Of a stretch of DNA of 64,000 nucleotides, positions 25,454 through 34,147 are shown one piece after another. Both the position numbers and the translations under genes were made by a program. The DNA lies in contig NZ_SNWR01000002.1 of assembly GCF_004362215.1 (NCBI RefSeq), positions 1,364,001 through 1,428,000 on the forward strand, read 5' to 3'. Every line of letters begins with the position of its first letter. Positions within the stretch are counted from its first letter, which is position 1. Source of the DNA: Paractinoplanes brasiliensis. GTDB taxonomy: Bacteria > Actinomycetota > Actinomycetes > Mycobacteriales > Micromonosporaceae. The notes below the pieces were generated by a model. The model searched no databases and was not told where the DNA came from. It worked only from the letters and a program-made list of their open reading frames with translations.

Positions 25454-25521
25454 CATGTCCGTTACAAGACTAAAGCACTATAAATTCCTTGTACGGTTAT
25501 TGACCGTGAGGAACGGACATG
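25454..25521. promoter_or_regulatory. A/T-rich divergent promoter region with nested inverted repeats
   Basis: Between the two hybrid kinases an A/T-rich island (25461-25500, including TATAAA at 25479-25484) is enclosed by perfect 10-bp arms CATGTCCGTT (25454-25463) and AACGGACATG (25512-25521); inside them TACAAG (25463-25468) pairs with CTTGTA (25488-25493). Likely promoter(s) with a dyad operator controlling one or both kinase genes. Confidence 0.5.
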
Positions 25522-27308
25522 TCGCCGTCGCCGCGGCTGCAGCGGGCGGCGTGATCTGGGGGCTGCGAGCGCTCGCCCGGCGTCACAGCCGCCGCAACGG
25601 GCGCTACATCCACCTCGCCGCGATCCTCGAGCAGACCGCGGCGCCCGCGTTCGTCAAGACGATCGACGGGCGCTACCAGGTCGTGAGCCCGGCCTACGAG
25701 AAGCTGTACGGGCTCCACGACGCGGCCGGGCGCTACGACCACGAGATGCACCCGCCGGAGCGGATGGCCGAGATCTCCCGCCACGACCGCGAGGTGCTGG
25801 AGGGCACCGGCCCGGTCGCGTACGAGGAAGAGATCCGCGACCGCTGGCACGTCACCACCCTGCACGCGTTGCGCGACGGGCGCGGCCGTCCGTACGCGAT
25901 CTTCGGGGCCAGCGTCGACGTCACCCAGCTGCGGCTGGCCGAGGGCAAGTTCCGCAGCCTGCTCGACGCGTCGCCCGAGGCCATGGTGTGCGTGAACAGC
26001 GACGGGCACATCGTGCACGCCAACGGGCGGGCCGTCGAGCTGTTCCGCTACCCGCGGGACGAGATGATCGGCTCGGCGATCGAGACGCTCGTGCCCGGGG
26101 CGAGCCGCAAGGTCCACGTACAGCATCGCAATCGGTATTTCGCCTCGCCGACGGCGCGTCCGATGGGCGAGGGAATGCTGCTGACGGCGCAACGCAAGGA
26201 CGGCTCGGAGTTCCCGGTCGACGTGAGCCTGTCCCCTGTGCAGGCCGAGGGCAAGACGATGGTGCTGGCCGCGATCCAGGACGTGACCGCACGCCGGATG
26301 CAGGCGCACACCAACGCCCGGCTGGCCGCGATCGTCGAGTCGTCCAACGACGCGATCGTCAGCAAGGCGCTCGACGGCACGATCCAGACCTGGAACTCGG
26401 GCGCCGAACGGCTGTACGGCTACACGGCGGCCGAGATGATCGGGCACGACGTCACCCGGCTGCTGCCACCGGACCGCCTGTTCGAGGAGAAGCACCTGCT
26501 GAGCCGGGTCAACCGGGGCGAGACGGTGCCGCAGCACGAGACCCGGCGGATGCGCAAGGACGGCCGGATCATCGAGGTGTCGCTGAGCATGGCCCCCGTA
26601 CGCGACGACGACGGCCGCATCATCGGCGCCTCGACGGTCGCCCACGACATCACCGCCCGCGTCCAGGCCGAGAAGCGCCTGCGGGTCGAGCGGGAACAAC
26701 TCGAAATGATCATGGAAGCGGCCGCCGATCCGTTCATCACGATGGACTCGCACGGGGTGGTGCTGGAGTGGAACCGGCAGGCCGAGCAGGTCTTCGGCTG
26801 GCCCCGCAACGAGATCGTGGGCCGGGACGTGACCACCACCGTGCTGCCGCGCAAGTACCGGGCGGCGCTGCGCCGTTTCCTCGACGGCCGGTGGGAATGG
26901 CTGCTCGACCGGTCCACCGAGATGCTGGCGCTGCACCACGACGGCCGGGAACTGCCCATCGAGCTGACGATGTGGCGGATCAAGCACGACCGCGCCCTGC
27001 ACGTGCACGCGTTCGCGCGCGACATCAGCGCCCGCCGCGAGACCGAGCAGGCCCTGGCCCAGGCCCGCGACCAGGCGATCGAGACGGCCCGGCTCAAGTC
27101 GCAGTTCCTGGCCTCGATGAGCCACGAGATCCGTACGCCCATGAACGGGGTCATCGGCCTGACCAGCCTGCTGCTCGGCACCCCCCTCGACGACCAGCAA
27201 CGCCGGTACGCCGAGGGGATCAGCACCGCCGGGTCCGCGCTGCTGTCGGTGATCAACGACGTGCTCGACTTCTCGAAAGCTCGAGGCGGGCAAGGTGCTG
27301 CTCGATGA
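25506..27308 (+). CDS. hybrid histidine kinase, 5' part of a frameshifted gene
   Basis: Encodes one N-terminal hydrophobic segment (VAVAAAAAGGVIWGLRAL) and four PAS domains (each with the typical I...N..GRAVELFRYPRDEMIG-like core and VTARR-type ends), then the HisKA helix with His540 in FLASMSHEIRTPMNGVIG. The frame ends shortly after VINDVLDFSK at 27308, where intact homologues read DFSKLEAGKVLLDD. Removing one A from the AAA at 27276-27278 restores exactly that sequence and joins the frame to the following open frame. The start is uncertain: GTG 25506 lies just behind the A/T-rich promoter, ATG 25455 would lie before it. As sequenced, the product would lack its ATPase domain. Confidence 0.85.
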   Translation: MRNGHVAVAAAAAGGVIWGLRALARRHSRRNGRYIHLAAILEQTAAPAFVKTIDGRYQVVSPAYEKLYGLHDAAGRYDHEMHPPERMAEISRHDREVLEGTGPVAYEEEIRDRWHVTTLHALRDGRGRPYAIFGASVDVTQLRLAEGKFRSLLDASPEAMVCVNSDGHIVHANGRAVELFRYPRDEMIGSAIETLVPGASRKVHVQHRNRYFASPTARPMGEGMLLTAQRKDGSEFPVDVSLSPVQAEGKTMVLAAIQDVTARRMQAHTNARLAAIVESSNDAIVSKALDGTIQTWNSGAERLYGYTAAEMIGHDVTRLLPPDRLFEEKHLLSRVNRGETVPQHETRRMRKDGRIIEVSLSMAPVRDDDGRIIGASTVAHDITARVQAEKRLRVEREQLEMIMEAAADPFITMDSHGVVLEWNRQAEQVFGWPRNEIVGRDVTTTVLPRKYRAALRRFLDGRWEWLLDRSTEMLALHHDGRELPIELTMWRIKHDRALHVHAFARDISARRETEQALAQARDQAIETARLKSQFLASMSHEIRTPMNGVIGLTSLLLGTPLDDQQRRYAEGISTAGSALLSVINDVLDFSKARGGQGAAR

Positions 27309-28944
27309 CAGCAACTTCCAGCTGCGCCGGCTCGTCGACGACGTGGTGGCGCTGGCCGCGCCGACGGGGACGAGCAGTTCGGTCGCGATCAGCGGCGAGT
27401 GCGACCCCCGGCTGCCCGTGACTGTCAGTGGCGACGCCGCCAAGCTGCGCCAGGTCCTGCTCAACCTGGCCGGAAACGCGATCAAGTTCACCGCGTACGG
27501 GAAAGTCACCGTCACCGTCACCCCGGACACCGCTCAAGCCGCCGGGCCCGATGCGGTTCCCGTACGGTTCGAGGTGCGCGACACCGGCATCGGGATCGAC
27601 GAGCGCCAGCAGGAGAATCTGTTCGAGCCGTTCACGCAGGCCGACGCGGGCACCACCCGGCGGTTCGGCGGCACCGGTCTGGGCCTTGCCATCTCCCGCG
27701 ACCTGGTCGAGCTGATGGGCGGGAGCATCGGCGTGCACAGCGCACCCGGGCAGGGCAGCACGTTCTGGTTCACCGTCACGTTGCGCGCCGCGCGGGCCGG
27801 GCTCGACGTGTCCGACAGCCACGCCCTGGACGGGCTGCGCGTCCTGATCGTCGACCAGGACGAGAACGACCGCGCCGTGCTCTCCGACCAGCTGGCGGCC
27901 TGGTCGATGCAGGCCACGGGGGTCGAGCGCGGTGAGGAGGCGTACGAGATCCTGCGCGACGCCGCCGCCACCGGGCGCCCGATCGACCTGGTGATCCACG
28001 ACGGCGCATTCGGGACGGCGCCGGCCGGCACGCCCGTGCCGAAGACGATCCTGCTCACCAACGACTCGCAGTCGCTGCCCTCGGAACCCGACGCGGCGGC
28101 CCTGTCGGCGGCGTTCACCAAGCCGCTGCGGCAGTCGCAGCTGTACGACGCGCTGGTCGGTGTGCTGGCCGTCGACGACATGCCCGCATCCCCGCCGACC
28201 CCCGCGCCCACCGGTTCCGGGCATGTCCTGCTGGTCGAGGACAACGACATCAACCGTACGGTGGCACTGGGGCTGCTGGCCAACCTGGGCTACTCGGCCG
28301 ACGTCGCCACCAACGGCCGCGAGGCGGTGCGGATGGCCGCCGAGCACCGCTATCAGCTGATCTTCATGGACTGCCTGATGCCCGAGATGGACGGTTACGC
28401 GGCCACGGCCGAGATCCGCCGGCAGGAGGGCACGGGACGACACGTGCCGATCATCGCGCTGACGGCGAGCGCCCTGGCCGAGGACCGCGCCCGCTGCCTG
28501 GCCGCCGGCATGGACGAGCACATCGCCAAGCCCCTGGTGCCGGCCGACGTCGCCGCCGCGCTGGCCCGGTGGGCGACGCCCACTGTCGTGACCCGGATCC
28601 AGGAACGCCTCGACCAGCTGCGCGGCCCCGACCCGGCCGAGAGCGCACCGGTCATCGAGGGCCTGCTGCGGGCGATGGCCGGCCGCATCCCCGGCCACGT
28701 CGAGAACATCAGACAGGCCCTGGCCCTGGACGACGCCGAGACGCTGCGGACCGAGGCCCACCAGCTCAAGGGAATCCTGGCCAACATCGGCGCGGACGAG
28801 GCGGCGGACGCGTGCGGGCTGCTCGAGGAGCGAGCCCGGAACGAGGACCTGGACGCCGCCGTGGACGCCCTGGCCGCGCTGGACCCCCACCTGAGCGCGG
28901 TGTGCGAGGCGGTGGACATCATCCTGCGGACTCCGGTGGCCTGA
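27295..28944 (+). CDS. hybrid histidine kinase, 3' part: HATPase-pseudoREC-REC-HPt
   Basis: This frame continues the kinase. It begins KVLLDDSNFQLRRLVDDVV, then the ATPase domain with N box LLNLAGNAIKFTAYG, G1 VRDTGIGID, F box LFEPFTQAD and G2 GGTGLGLAISRDLVELMGG. Next is a receiver-like domain that has no clear phospho-acceptor (LRVLIVDQDENDR .. DLVIHDGAF), then a full receiver with Asp in LIFMDCLMPEMDG and Lys in IAKPLVP, and a C-terminal HPt domain with His in LRTEAHQLKGILANIGADEA. Together with the preceding frame this is a complete BarA/TorS-like phosphorelay kinase of about 1146 residues. The GTG at 27295 is not a plausible independent start; treat both parts as one interrupted gene unless the extra A is a sequencing error. 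Confidence 0.85.
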   Translation: MLLDDSNFQLRRLVDDVVALAAPTGTSSSVAISGECDPRLPVTVSGDAAKLRQVLLNLAGNAIKFTAYGKVTVTVTPDTAQAAGPDAVPVRFEVRDTGIGIDERQQENLFEPFTQADAGTTRRFGGTGLGLAISRDLVELMGGSIGVHSAPGQGSTFWFTVTLRAARAGLDVSDSHALDGLRVLIVDQDENDRAVLSDQLAAWSMQATGVERGEEAYEILRDAAATGRPIDLVIHDGAFGTAPAGTPVPKTILLTNDSQSLPSEPDAAALSAAFTKPLRQSQLYDALVGVLAVDDMPASPPTPAPTGSGHVLLVEDNDINRTVALGLLANLGYSADVATNGREAVRMAAEHRYQLIFMDCLMPEMDGYAATAEIRRQEGTGRHVPIIALTASALAEDRARCLAAGMDEHIAKPLVPADVAAALARWATPTVVTRIQERLDQLRGPDPAESAPVIEGLLRAMAGRIPGHVENIRQALALDDAETLRTEAHQLKGILANIGADEAADACGLLEERARNEDLDAAVDALAALDPHLSAVCEAVDIILRTPVA

Positions 28945-29056
28945 CCTTCGCGGCTGCGCCACAACGCGGCATCCTCTCAAATAACACATCCGGTATCGCT
29001 GTGGATCTTTCCTCCGTCGTAAGGTTGCGACGCTGGCGGATCACGGAGGATCCGGT

Positions 29057-30430
29057 ATGGAAACACCTGCATTCGTAGTGGCAGCGCTCGCAAAAGCACA
29101 GCGAGACGGCGCGCATTCCGCTGATCTCGCGGCGCTGCGTCGACGGCTCCAGCAGTTCAGGGTGTCAGGGGCCGGCCTACTGCCCGGCGAGCTTCTTGAG
29201 CCGCTCCGGGACGTTGTCGCGCTGACTGATCTGCAGAATCCCGGAGCGGGGCGGGCACGCGAAATTCTCGACCGACTGGTGGTCGTGAAGCTGAACGGCG
29301 GACTCGGTACGAGCATGGGGCTGACCGGACCGAAATCGTTGCTCGAGGTCAAGGGCAGATTGACCTTTCTCGACACCATCGCCACGCAGATTCTCGCGGC
29401 CCGGAGTCGTTACGGCATCCGGCTGCCACTCCTCCTGAAGAATTCAGCATCGGCCAGCCGAGAGGCGCTGGCAGTGCTCGATCGCTACCCGGGTCTTGGG
29501 CAACAGTATCTTCCTCTAGAATTCCTCCAGGGCCGTGACCCAAAGTTACGGGCCGACAATCTTTATCCGGTGGAATGGCCCGGAAATCCCGATTTAGAAT
29601 GGTTCTCGCCGGGCCATGGCGATCTTTACACCACGTTGGCAAGGTCGGGAACACTCGACCGGCTGATCGACGCAGGCCTGCGTTGGTGCTTCGTATCGAA
29701 CTCGGACAACCTGGGCGCCACAGTAGACGCGCGCCTGGCGGCCTGGGTTGCGGACGCACAGATACCTTTTCTGATGGAGGTAGTTCGAGGAACTCCGGCG
29801 GACCGCAAGGGCGGCCACCTAGCGTTGTATCGAGACGGCACCGTCCTGCGAGAGACTGCACAGGTTCCCGCTGGCGACCACTCGTTCACCGACATCGAGC
29901 GCTGGCGCTTCTACAACACAAACAATCTCTGGATAGATCTGGAGGCGCTACGCCGCCTGCAAGAGGCGGACCCAACGGGCCCCGCCCTTCCTCTGATCGT
30001 CAACCGCAAGACCGTCGACCCCCGGGACCCTTCCAGCCCTCCGATCATCCAGCTCGAGACCGCAGCGGGTGCTGCCATCGCCTCGATCCCCGGGGCTCTG
30101 CCAGTTCTCGTGCCCAGGACAAGGTTCGCCCCCGTCAAGACCACCGATGACCTGCTCGTAGTCCGGTCGGATGCCTACGAGGTGACCGGGGACGGACAAG
30201 TTCGTCCCACATTCGACGGTCCAGGTCCGGTCGTGACGCTGGATCCGCGCCACTTCGGCATGATTGCCGACTTCGAACAGCGGTTTCCTGCCGGTCCACC
30301 GTCGTTACGTCACGCCACCAGGCTGAGAGTCGATGGCAAGGTCACGTTTGGGGCAGGCGTCGTCGTGCATGGCAACGTCCGCATAGTCGGTCCCTGCCAA
30401 GTGCGGGACGGGACGTTGCTCCGCGAATAG
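29057..30430 (+). CDS. UDPGP-type UTP--glucose-1-phosphate uridylyltransferase
   Basis: 457 residues of the eukaryotic-type UDP-glucose pyrophosphorylase family (UDPGP type 1), distinct from bacterial GalU. The nucleotide-binding loop VVVKLNGGLGTSMGLTGPKS contains the LNGGLGTxMG signature and the activating Lys; later motifs PVEWPGNPDLEWFSPGHGDLY and SFTDIERWRFYNTNNLWIDL bind sugar and uracil; a short left-handed beta-helix-like tail ends it (FGAGVVVHGNVRIVGPCQV). It makes UDP-sugar for the epimerase encoded next. Codon use is less G+C-biased than in the flanks, hinting at acquisition by transfer. Confidence 0.88.
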   Translation: METPAFVVAALAKAQRDGAHSADLAALRRRLQQFRVSGAGLLPGELLEPLRDVVALTDLQNPGAGRAREILDRLVVVKLNGGLGTSMGLTGPKSLLEVKGRLTFLDTIATQILAARSRYGIRLPLLLKNSASASREALAVLDRYPGLGQQYLPLEFLQGRDPKLRADNLYPVEWPGNPDLEWFSPGHGDLYTTLARSGTLDRLIDAGLRWCFVSNSDNLGATVDARLAAWVADAQIPFLMEVVRGTPADRKGGHLALYRDGTVLRETAQVPAGDHSFTDIERWRFYNTNNLWIDLEALRRLQEADPTGPALPLIVNRKTVDPRDPSSPPIIQLETAAGAAIASIPGALPVLVPRTRFAPVKTTDDLLVVRSDAYEVTGDGQVRPTFDGPGPVVTLDPRHFGMIADFEQRFPAGPPSLRHATRLRVDGKVTFGAGVVVHGNVRIVGPCQVRDGTLLRE

Positions 30431-30510
30431 CCCTCCAGCCGTGATTCGGCGTCCAAGCACTCCGGACACAGAGCCGACTATGCTCCTCGCATGCGAATGG
30501 ACGATCCCAG

Positions 30511-31443
30511 TTGCGGATCCTGATCACTGGAGCCAGCGGGTTCCTCGGCCGCGCACTGGTCCGTGAACTGGCTGGCGCAGGACACGAACTGACGTTGCTG
30601 GCACACACAAGACAGGTCCCTCGGTCGTTCTACCACCACGAGGTGGTCACCGCCGATCTGCGCGACACCGCGCTGCTCCGAAAGATCCTGGCTGGAGCAG
30701 GGTGCGAACGCGTGTGTCATCTGGCCGCACTGACCGGAATCCGAGACTCTTCCGAACGGGTCGACGAATACTTCAGCGTCAACGTCGGAGGCACGGTAAG
30801 TCTGCTGACCGCGATGCAAGGCCACTCCGCGGGGCTGGTCTTCGCGTCCAGCCGCGCTGTTTACGCCGAAAGCCTGCGGGGAGCGATCAGCGAGGACTCA
30901 CCCACGGCACCTTCGAGCCCGTACGGGGTCTCGAAGCTGTTGTGCGAACGAGTCATCGCATTGCAGAGCGCGACGGCCGGGCTTTCGGCTTGGTCACTGC
31001 GCTGCTTCAACGTCTCCGGCGGGATACCCGGCGTAGTTGACGGCGACCTCAGGCGTCTCATCCCGCGCCTTCTTGCCGCTACCAAGGGCGAGGTGCCACC
31101 ACCGGAGATCAACTCACTGCACTCCGTGCGTGACTACGTTCACGTCGCCGATGTCGTACGCGCCTACCGGCTTGCACTCGAGGCTGATCTTCATCCGGCC
31201 GAACACCGGGTGGTCAATGTCGGGTCCGGACGGGGTCACACCACAGGCGAAGTCATCGCTTGCTTGGAAAAGCTCGTAGCCCGACCCGTGCCGACAGTGC
31301 CGCCACCGCCCGCCGCCGGCGACCAAAGCGACGTGAGCATTGCCAACATCGAGGCCGCTCGTCGCCTCCTTGGATGGACTCCGCGCCGGAGTCTGGCGGA
31401 CATCATCTCGGACGCCGCTCTCGACCAGGAAGAGACAGCATGA
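30511..31443 (+). CDS. NAD-dependent epimerase/dehydratase (extended SDR)
   Basis: 310 residues from a TTG start (LRILITGASGFLGRALVREL); no ATG or GTG in frame would keep the whole Rossmann motif. The NAD-binding motif is GASGFLG, the catalytic triad appears as Ser (FASSRAVYAE) and YxxxK in SPYGVSKLLCERV, and RDYVHVADVVRAY is the conserved substrate-region motif of UDP-glucose 4-epimerase-like enzymes. With the UDP-sugar pyrophosphorylase upstream (80 bases) it would convert a nucleotide sugar. The stop overlaps the next start (ATGA). Confidence 0.88.
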   Translation: MRILITGASGFLGRALVRELAGAGHELTLLAHTRQVPRSFYHHEVVTADLRDTALLRKILAGAGCERVCHLAALTGIRDSSERVDEYFSVNVGGTVSLLTAMQGHSAGLVFASSRAVYAESLRGAISEDSPTAPSSPYGVSKLLCERVIALQSATAGLSAWSLRCFNVSGGIPGVVDGDLRRLIPRLLAATKGEVPPPEINSLHSVRDYVHVADVVRAYRLALEADLHPAEHRVVNVGSGRGHTTGEVIACLEKLVARPVPTVPPPPAAGDQSDVSIANIEAARRLLGWTPRRSLADIISDAALDQEETA

Positions 31444-32120
31444 CGAACCCGGCTGAGCAAGTCATGCGTGTGCGTATCGACTACGAGGGCTACTTCAATG
31501 CGCTCGACCTGGGCGAGATCCTGGTCTGCCTCGACGGCATCTACGACCAGCTGCTCTATTCCGCATATCCCGCCTATCGCGCCCTACCGGGAGCGCGGGC
31601 GGCACGGTTACGCCTGCGATCACTGCACAGCGGCAGCTTCGTCATTGATCTCGCAACAGGCGTCACGCAGGTGATCGAGTCACTCGACCCCATGGTGCGG
31701 GCCACGATCGCCGGACTTCCCGCCCTCGCCACGCTGGCGAAGATAACCAAGGATGCCGCCGACTGGGCCTTGGACTTTCGCGGCCGGATCCGGACTCAGG
31801 ACTTCGAAGCCAGAAGTAGGGAGTTTGAACTCGCAGAGCGGCAGTTGGACCTCGACGAGCGCCGTCGGGCGCTGCTCGGTCCAATGACTGGGGAGCTCCG
31901 AGAGCTTCGTTCCTCAGTGAACTCGACGCATGCGGAGACGACGAACGTGCCCGTCCACCAAGGCCATGATCTGGAAGAGGCCGGCGACGCGATCGGTCGT
32001 GACCGTGCACGTTTGGAAGAGGTGATCGTCCGTAGCACCATCACCGCAGTAACAACCGAACTGTTGTCGGGCGAGCCCCTACTGGAAGCGGACGTCGACG
32101 GACCCGTCCAGAACGACTGA
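31440..32120 (+). CDS. protein of unknown function, translationally coupled to the epimerase
   Basis: 226 residues. No family recognised. The first ~100 residues look globular (MRVRIDYEGYFNALDLGEIL, VCLDGIYDQLLYSAYPAYRA, ARLRLRSLHSGSFVIDLATG), ending in a short hydrophobic stretch (ATIAGLPALATLA). Residues ~120-150 (EARSREFELAERQLDLDERR) form a charged coiled coil, and the tail is acidic. The RLRSLHSGSFVIDL pattern recalls short effector-associated domains in actinobacterial hypothetical proteins, but I cannot name one. Its ATG overlaps the epimerase stop, so it is part of the same functional unit. Confidence 0.7.
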   Translation: MTNPAEQVMRVRIDYEGYFNALDLGEILVCLDGIYDQLLYSAYPAYRALPGARAARLRLRSLHSGSFVIDLATGVTQVIESLDPMVRATIAGLPALATLAKITKDAADWALDFRGRIRTQDFEARSREFELAERQLDLDERRRALLGPMTGELRELRSSVNSTHAETTNVPVHQGHDLEEAGDAIGRDRARLEEVIVRSTITAVTTELLSGEPLLEADVDGPVQND

Positions 32121-33506
32121 TCATTCATCCACACCGGCCAGCGCCTCGACTACACGATAGTCGGGACGTTTAAGTATCCAATGATGGTGATGTGTCGCGT
32201 GAAGACGGTCGTACACGCCGGGTTCCATCACTTCGCGCAGACGTTGGATGTCGCAAAGAACGTGCTGCGTCCCAAGCAGCGGGAAAGGGCTGATGGCCTG
32301 CATGATGTAATTGACTTCGACTTGGCGCTCCAGCTGAACCTTGACCCGAACTTCAAGAGATTTACCCGATGACGGCGGGCCGATGATCCGTCGAGCGTCC
32401 AGCTCCTCCACGATCGCGTTTCGCTCAGCGCGTTCGGTAAGCATGACACCGCTCTTCACCAGCCGAGCGTGATACTCCAATGCGAGTGCTTCCAGACGCT
32501 CGTTGAGATCTGCGTTCCTTTCTCCTGAAGCAGCGGCTTGAAAGCGGCAATCAAGGAATTCGTCTGGCTCGGCTGTTTCGCGAATCTCTTCTATCTGGGG
32601 AAGGGTCAAATCATCGAGCACTGCGTAGTTTATGCTGAAATTCTCTGACCGGCTTGTCCGAGGATGACGGATCTCGAGCTCGACGTCGCCGTTCGCGCCG
32701 GACACGTCCGGCCGGCCGTAGAACAACGCTTCCGCGCGGCTTTCGGTCACGTCGGATTCCGGACCCGCCGGGATGAGTCGATCCTTGGCCGCCGGCAGCC
32801 CGAGCGTCGCGAGCCCCCCACCGAACGCCATGGGGATGTTGCCGGCGTGCGCCTCCAGCGCGATCGGCCACACGGCATTCCATACGGTCGGGTCCACGCT
32901 CGACTTCAACTCGGACTCGAGGTCGGCGGCGCCGAACGGCGCTCCGCTCCGAAGTTTACCGATCGTCCAGTCCTCATAGCGATCCATGAGTCTGCGTTCA
33001 GCCACCGACTTTCCGCGAATATTGTTCGGATGACGAAGCAGGGAAAGCAACCGCTGTCCAGAAATCCTCATAACCTTCGCATGGTCCCACACTAATGGCC
33101 CGCGGGAACCGGCGCTCTCATATCGTTCGATCGTGGCATCGAGCCTGTTCAAGTAATCTTGTGATATTCGCCCGTAGCGCTCGGGACTGCTTTTCTTCAG
33201 CCCCTCGGCCACCTCTATCTGCGACAGGATTCTCTGGTCTGTGGTACGCCGGGCCCCTCGTCGAATGAATCCCGTGCTGAGCGCGGTCCAGAATATTTCC
33301 ATCGGCTCTGCCGACGTAGGATAGAAGAAACCGTTGTTGTTCAGATCGGAGTCGGGGATCACGAGTCCCCGGGACCGCAGCGCGTTTTCCTTGATATAAC
33401 GCTCGAACCTCCTTCCCTTCTCGATTCGATCGCTCGGACCCCGATTTACGTGGGTCTGCAGGAAAGTAGGAAAACTAAGATGGTTGAGGCTCCGGTCGTC
33501 ATCCAT
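32121..33506 (-). CDS. large soluble protein of unknown function
   Basis: 461 residues starting MDDDRSLNHLSFPTFLQTHV; no membrane segment, no motif that I recognise. Notable features: basic/acidic N-terminal helix region with EKGRRFERYIKEN, a NNNGFFYPTSAEPMEIFWTA segment, a small Gly-rich hydrophobic hairpin (IPMAFGGGLATLGLPAAKD), an acidic strand stretch (GDVELEIRHPRTSRSENFSI), and a His-rich end (LHATHHHHWILKRPDYRVV). Its start codon shares one base with the stop of the NUDIX gene (TAATG), so the two are tightly coupled. DNA here is visibly poorer in G+C than the rest of the window. It converges on the UGPase-epimerase-unknown operon, with the two stops adjacent. Confidence 0.7.
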   Translation of the reverse strand: MDDDRSLNHLSFPTFLQTHVNRGPSDRIEKGRRFERYIKENALRSRGLVIPDSDLNNNGFFYPTSAEPMEIFWTALSTGFIRRGARRTTDQRILSQIEVAEGLKKSSPERYGRISQDYLNRLDATIERYESAGSRGPLVWDHAKVMRISGQRLLSLLRHPNNIRGKSVAERRLMDRYEDWTIGKLRSGAPFGAADLESELKSSVDPTVWNAVWPIALEAHAGNIPMAFGGGLATLGLPAAKDRLIPAGPESDVTESRAEALFYGRPDVSGANGDVELEIRHPRTSRSENFSINYAVLDDLTLPQIEEIRETAEPDEFLDCRFQAAASGERNADLNERLEALALEYHARLVKSGVMLTERAERNAIVEELDARRIIGPPSSGKSLEVRVKVQLERQVEVNYIMQAISPFPLLGTQHVLCDIQRLREVMEPGVYDRLHATHHHHWILKRPDYRVVEALAGVDE

Positions 33507-34078
33507 TACCTTCCCTCCAGATGCTTCCGAGCGAGGACGAACGAAGCGATAGTGAGGGCGCATTTGAACCGCCCTGCTGAAATCTCGGCTTCGACCTGCT
33601 CAGCTTTCAAAGCAACAGCGTTGCCGACCACTTCGAACGCTCCCGGCGTGCCAGCTCGCGCCCTGGGCCCGTCAACGAAGCGGCCAAGCACCACTTCGGT
33701 CGGATTCGAGACGAGGCCACTGTCGGCGAAGACCTGTCCGAGCCGCACGCATCTTTGAACGGTGTACCCGGTTTCTTCAGCGAGTTCGCGTGCTGCGGTC
33801 CTCTCAACCGACTCACCTGGCTCGGCGGCTCCTCGTGGGAACTCCCATGAGTGTTCCGCGATCGGGTACCGGTACATCCGCCAGAAATGAAAGCGCTCAC
33901 CGTCGAACGGCACGATTAGTACGCCGGAGCTGGCCCACTCCCATCGGAGGTAAGTGCCGACGTCACCGCCGGGGCCCGCAATTCTGTCGTTCGTCAGAAC
34001 ACCGAGGCGGTGGGTGTACACCACCTTGGGCGCGCCGATTCTGCTAAGTGGAGGTCCCAGGCCTGACTCGGCGTCCAT
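33506..34078 (-). CDS. NUDIX hydrolase
   Basis: 190 residues. The Nudix box is complete: GAAEPGESVERTAARELAEE followed by TGY matches GX5EX7REUXEEXGU. The flanking strands (GVLIVPFDGERFHFWRMYRY before, GLVSNPTEVVLGRFVD after) are of the ADP-ribose/ADP-sugar pyrophosphatase type, which cleaves nucleoside diphosphates linked to a sugar. Being first in an operon with an uncharacterised protein and facing UDP-sugar genes, a nucleotide-sugar or ADP-ribose substrate is a fair guess, not shown by sequence. Confidence 0.88.
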   Translation of the reverse strand: MDAESGLGPPLSRIGAPKVVYTHRLGVLTNDRIAGPGGDVGTYLRWEWASSGVLIVPFDGERFHFWRMYRYPIAEHSWEFPRGAAEPGESVERTAARELAEETGYTVQRCVRLGQVFADSGLVSNPTEVVLGRFVDGPRARAGTPGAFEVVGNAVALKAEQVEAEISAGRFKCALTIASFVLARKHLEGR

Positions 34079-34147
34079 GTGCCGACTTTAGCTCTGATGT
34101 GGACGAGTCTTCCTTCACGTCGCTGCGCCAAGCCGACTGCGCCCATG

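Noticed and set aside
27270..27300. Programmed ribosomal frameshift joining the two kinase frames
   Set aside because: A +1 shift would be needed and no slippery codon, stop codon at the site or stimulatory element is evident; a one-base insertion explains it more simply.
29057..34078. Mobile element or genomic island with defined ends
   Set aside because: Base composition suggests transfer, but no integrase, transposase, tRNA or flanking direct repeats were found.
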